A stretch of 6,871 nt of DNA from Solirubrobacterales bacterium (GTDB taxonomy: Bacteria > Actinomycetota > Thermoleophilia > Solirubrobacterales > 70-9): positions 1 to 6,871 of the forward strand of contig JASLJO010000242.1 of NCBI GenBank assembly GCA_030152505.1. The letters run 5' to 3'. Below, one piece after another: positions 5,561 to 6,871 of this stretch (its first letter is position 1; the number at the start of each line of letters is the position of its first letter). The notes under the pieces are model-generated. The model searched no databases. It was not told the origin of the DNA and saw only the letters and a list, made by a program, of their open reading frames with translations. The translations under genes and the position numbers were made by a program.

Positions 5561-6871
5561 CTAGACGGCCGCCGCCGCGGGGTCGGCGCCTGCCTCTGCC
5601 AGCGCCGTGGGCCAGGCTTCGGCCTCGCGCTTCACCTGACGGCGCGACCAGCCCAGCTCGGCCCCGAGCACGGCGGCGATCGGGCGGACGGCATCGGCAT
5701 CGCGCAGCCGCGGCGCGGCCAACAGGCCCAGACGGGTGCGGCGCAGAAGCACGTCGGCGACGCAGCGCGCCTGCTCGAGGCGCGCTGCGATCGCTACCTC
5801 TGCCAGCAGATCGGGGCGACCCGGCACGATCGGCTCGGCGAGCCCGGGATCCTCGCTCGCCAGGGCGAGGACGTGGCGGGCGGCGTGCCCGTAGCGAAAG
5901 GCCAGTTGGGCCACAGCCTCCTCCCCGACGCCGTCGGGCGCACCGAGATCCTCGGCGCGCGCCTCCATCCCCAGCGGGATCTCGGCCGTGTGGCAGGGTG
6001 CCTCGCGCCCCTCGCGCTCGACCAGGCGGTCAACCGTCTGCTTGGCCATCCGTCGCCAGGTCGTGAGCTTGCCACCGGTGATCGTCAGCATCCCCGAGGA
6101 CGTCTCATACAGCTCTGCTTTGCGCGAGATGTCGACCGACTTCTTCGGGTCGCCGGTGGAGATCAGCGGCCGCACGCCGGCGTAGGCACCGACGAGGTCG
6201 GCCTCGCCCAGCTCTTTGCCGAAGAAGGCGTTGACCGCTCCGAGCAGGTACTCGACGTCGGCCTCGCCCGGCTGGGGATGGTCGACGTCGCCGTTGAAGT
6301 CATTGTCGGTGGTGCCCACCAGGGTGCGCCCGTACCAGGGCAGAGCGAAGATGTGGCGATCCTCGCCGGCGGGAACGATGCAGGCGGCCGAGCCGGTGGA
6401 GATGTCCTCGCGGTCGAGCAGGATGTGGGTGCCGCGGCTCGGCGAGATCCTCGGCACGTCCTCCTCCTCGGCGAGCTCGGGGCCGATCCGGTCGGCCCAG
6501 ACGCCGGTCGCATTGACCACGTTCTCCGCCTCGACCTCGAAGCGCGCGCCCGAGTCGGCCTCGACCGCGGCGACGCCGACCGCGCGGCCGTTGCGAGAGA
6601 GGACCTCCGTCACCTCCGCCCCGTTCAGCATCACCGCGCCGAAGCGCTCGGCCTCGCCGAGAATCGTCAGCACCAGGCGCACGTCGTCGGTCTGGCAGTC
6701 GTAGAAGAGGTAGGCGTCACCGGGGTCGCGCGACTCCAACGCGGGCACCAACTCCAGCAGCTCGTCGCGGTCGATCGTGCGGTGGCGGTCGGGCGACCAG
6801 TAGAAGTCCTCGTCCTCCTCCTTGGCGGAGCGCATCTCGCGGCGGCTGCGCCCGACCCGCGTGGTCGCCAT
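5561..6871 (-). CDS. glpD: Glycerol-3-phosphate dehydrogenase, FAD-dependent (partial, N-terminus beyond window)
   Basis: The final 436 residues of the aerobic, membrane-associated flavoenzyme that oxidises sn-glycerol 3-phosphate to dihydroxyacetone phosphate and passes electrons to quinone. Seen: QTDDVRLVLTILGEAERFGA (substrate/FAD domain), the NATGVWADRIG motif, PSRGTHILLDR, FALPWYGRTLVGTTDNDF, GVRPLIS, and the FAD-binding C-terminal motif of the oxidoreductase domain GMLTITGGKLTTWRRMA (around 6044-6094). The DAO C-terminal helical domain follows, beginning near CHTAEIPLG and including FRYGHAARHVLAL and ARLEQARCVADVLLRRTRLG. The frame happens to begin with ATG at 6871, but family members run about 500-560 aa and the N-terminal dinucleotide-binding GxGxxG motif is absent here, so this methionine is almost certainly internal. 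The gene ends at TAG 5561 with an Ala-rich tail. No glpF or glpK neighbour is visible; the Rho-like gene follows 23 bases later. Confidence 0.95.
   Translation of the reverse strand: MATTRVGRSRREMRSAKEEDEDFYWSPDRHRTIDRDELLELVPALESRDPGDAYLFYDCQTDDVRLVLTILGEAERFGAVMLNGAEVTEVLSRNGRAVGVAAVEADSGARFEVEAENVVNATGVWADRIGPELAEEEDVPRISPSRGTHILLDREDISTGSAACIVPAGEDRHIFALPWYGRTLVGTTDNDFNGDVDHPQPGEADVEYLLGAVNAFFGKELGEADLVGAYAGVRPLISTGDPKKSVDISRKAELYETSSGMLTITGGKLTTWRRMAKQTVDRLVEREGREAPCHTAEIPLGMEARAEDLGAPDGVGEEAVAQLAFRYGHAARHVLALASEDPGLAEPIVPGRPDLLAEVAIAARLEQARCVADVLLRRTRLGLLAAPRLRDADAVRPIAAVLGAELGWSRRQVKREAEAWPTALAEAGADPAAAAV

Noticed and set aside
6869..6871. ATG at the right edge as the GlpD start
   Set aside because: The family's N-terminal FAD-binding motif is missing and the product would be short by roughly 70-120 residues, so this is an internal methionine of a gene cut by the window.

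Overview
This is a very GC-rich bacterial window with strong G/C bias at third codon positions, GTG starts and several four-base gene overlaps. Together with a Tad-type pilus locus and an arginine-rich Rho-related protein, this suggests an actinobacterium, possibly of the Thermoleophilia/Solirubrobacterales type. That lineage call is inference from style; no rRNA or other marker gene is present. No tRNA, rRNA, CRISPR array, insertion sequence or prophage module was seen.

Left two thirds (1-4129, all minus strand, so transcribed from right to left): a DUF192 protein (3794-4129), an OmpR-type response regulator (3030-3761), a small sensor-less histidine kinase (2302-3033), a CpaB/RcpC-like SAF-domain protein (1652-2305), the TadA/CpaF secretion ATPase (534-1655) and the start of a TadB-like inner-membrane protein that runs off the left edge (1-537). 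From the response regulator onward each stop codon overlaps the next start as ATGA or GTGA. This points to one translationally coupled transcript in which a two-component system is built into a Tad (type IVb/Flp) pilus operon. CpaB, TadA and TadB would form the outer/periplasmic, motor and membrane-platform parts of the pilus machine. The kinase and regulator would control it or respond to it.

Middle (4130-4750): a 93-base gap separates the DUF192 gene from a divergent plus-strand gene of unknown function (4223-4750, up to 175 aa). The gap should hold the promoters for both directions.

Right third (4758-6871, minus strand): the C-terminal 437 codons, including the stop, of an aerobic glycerol-3-phosphate dehydrogenase (GlpD, 5' end outside the window) are followed after 23 bases by a 259-aa Rho-like protein. 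This protein is the most unusual item. It has a Rho N-terminal helical domain and a long arginine-rich linker. Its RecA-like core keeps a recognisable Walker B strand but has lost the P-loop lysine, the OB-fold RNA-binding domain and the entire C-terminal part of Rho. It converges on the unknown plus-strand gene with only 7 bases between stop codons.
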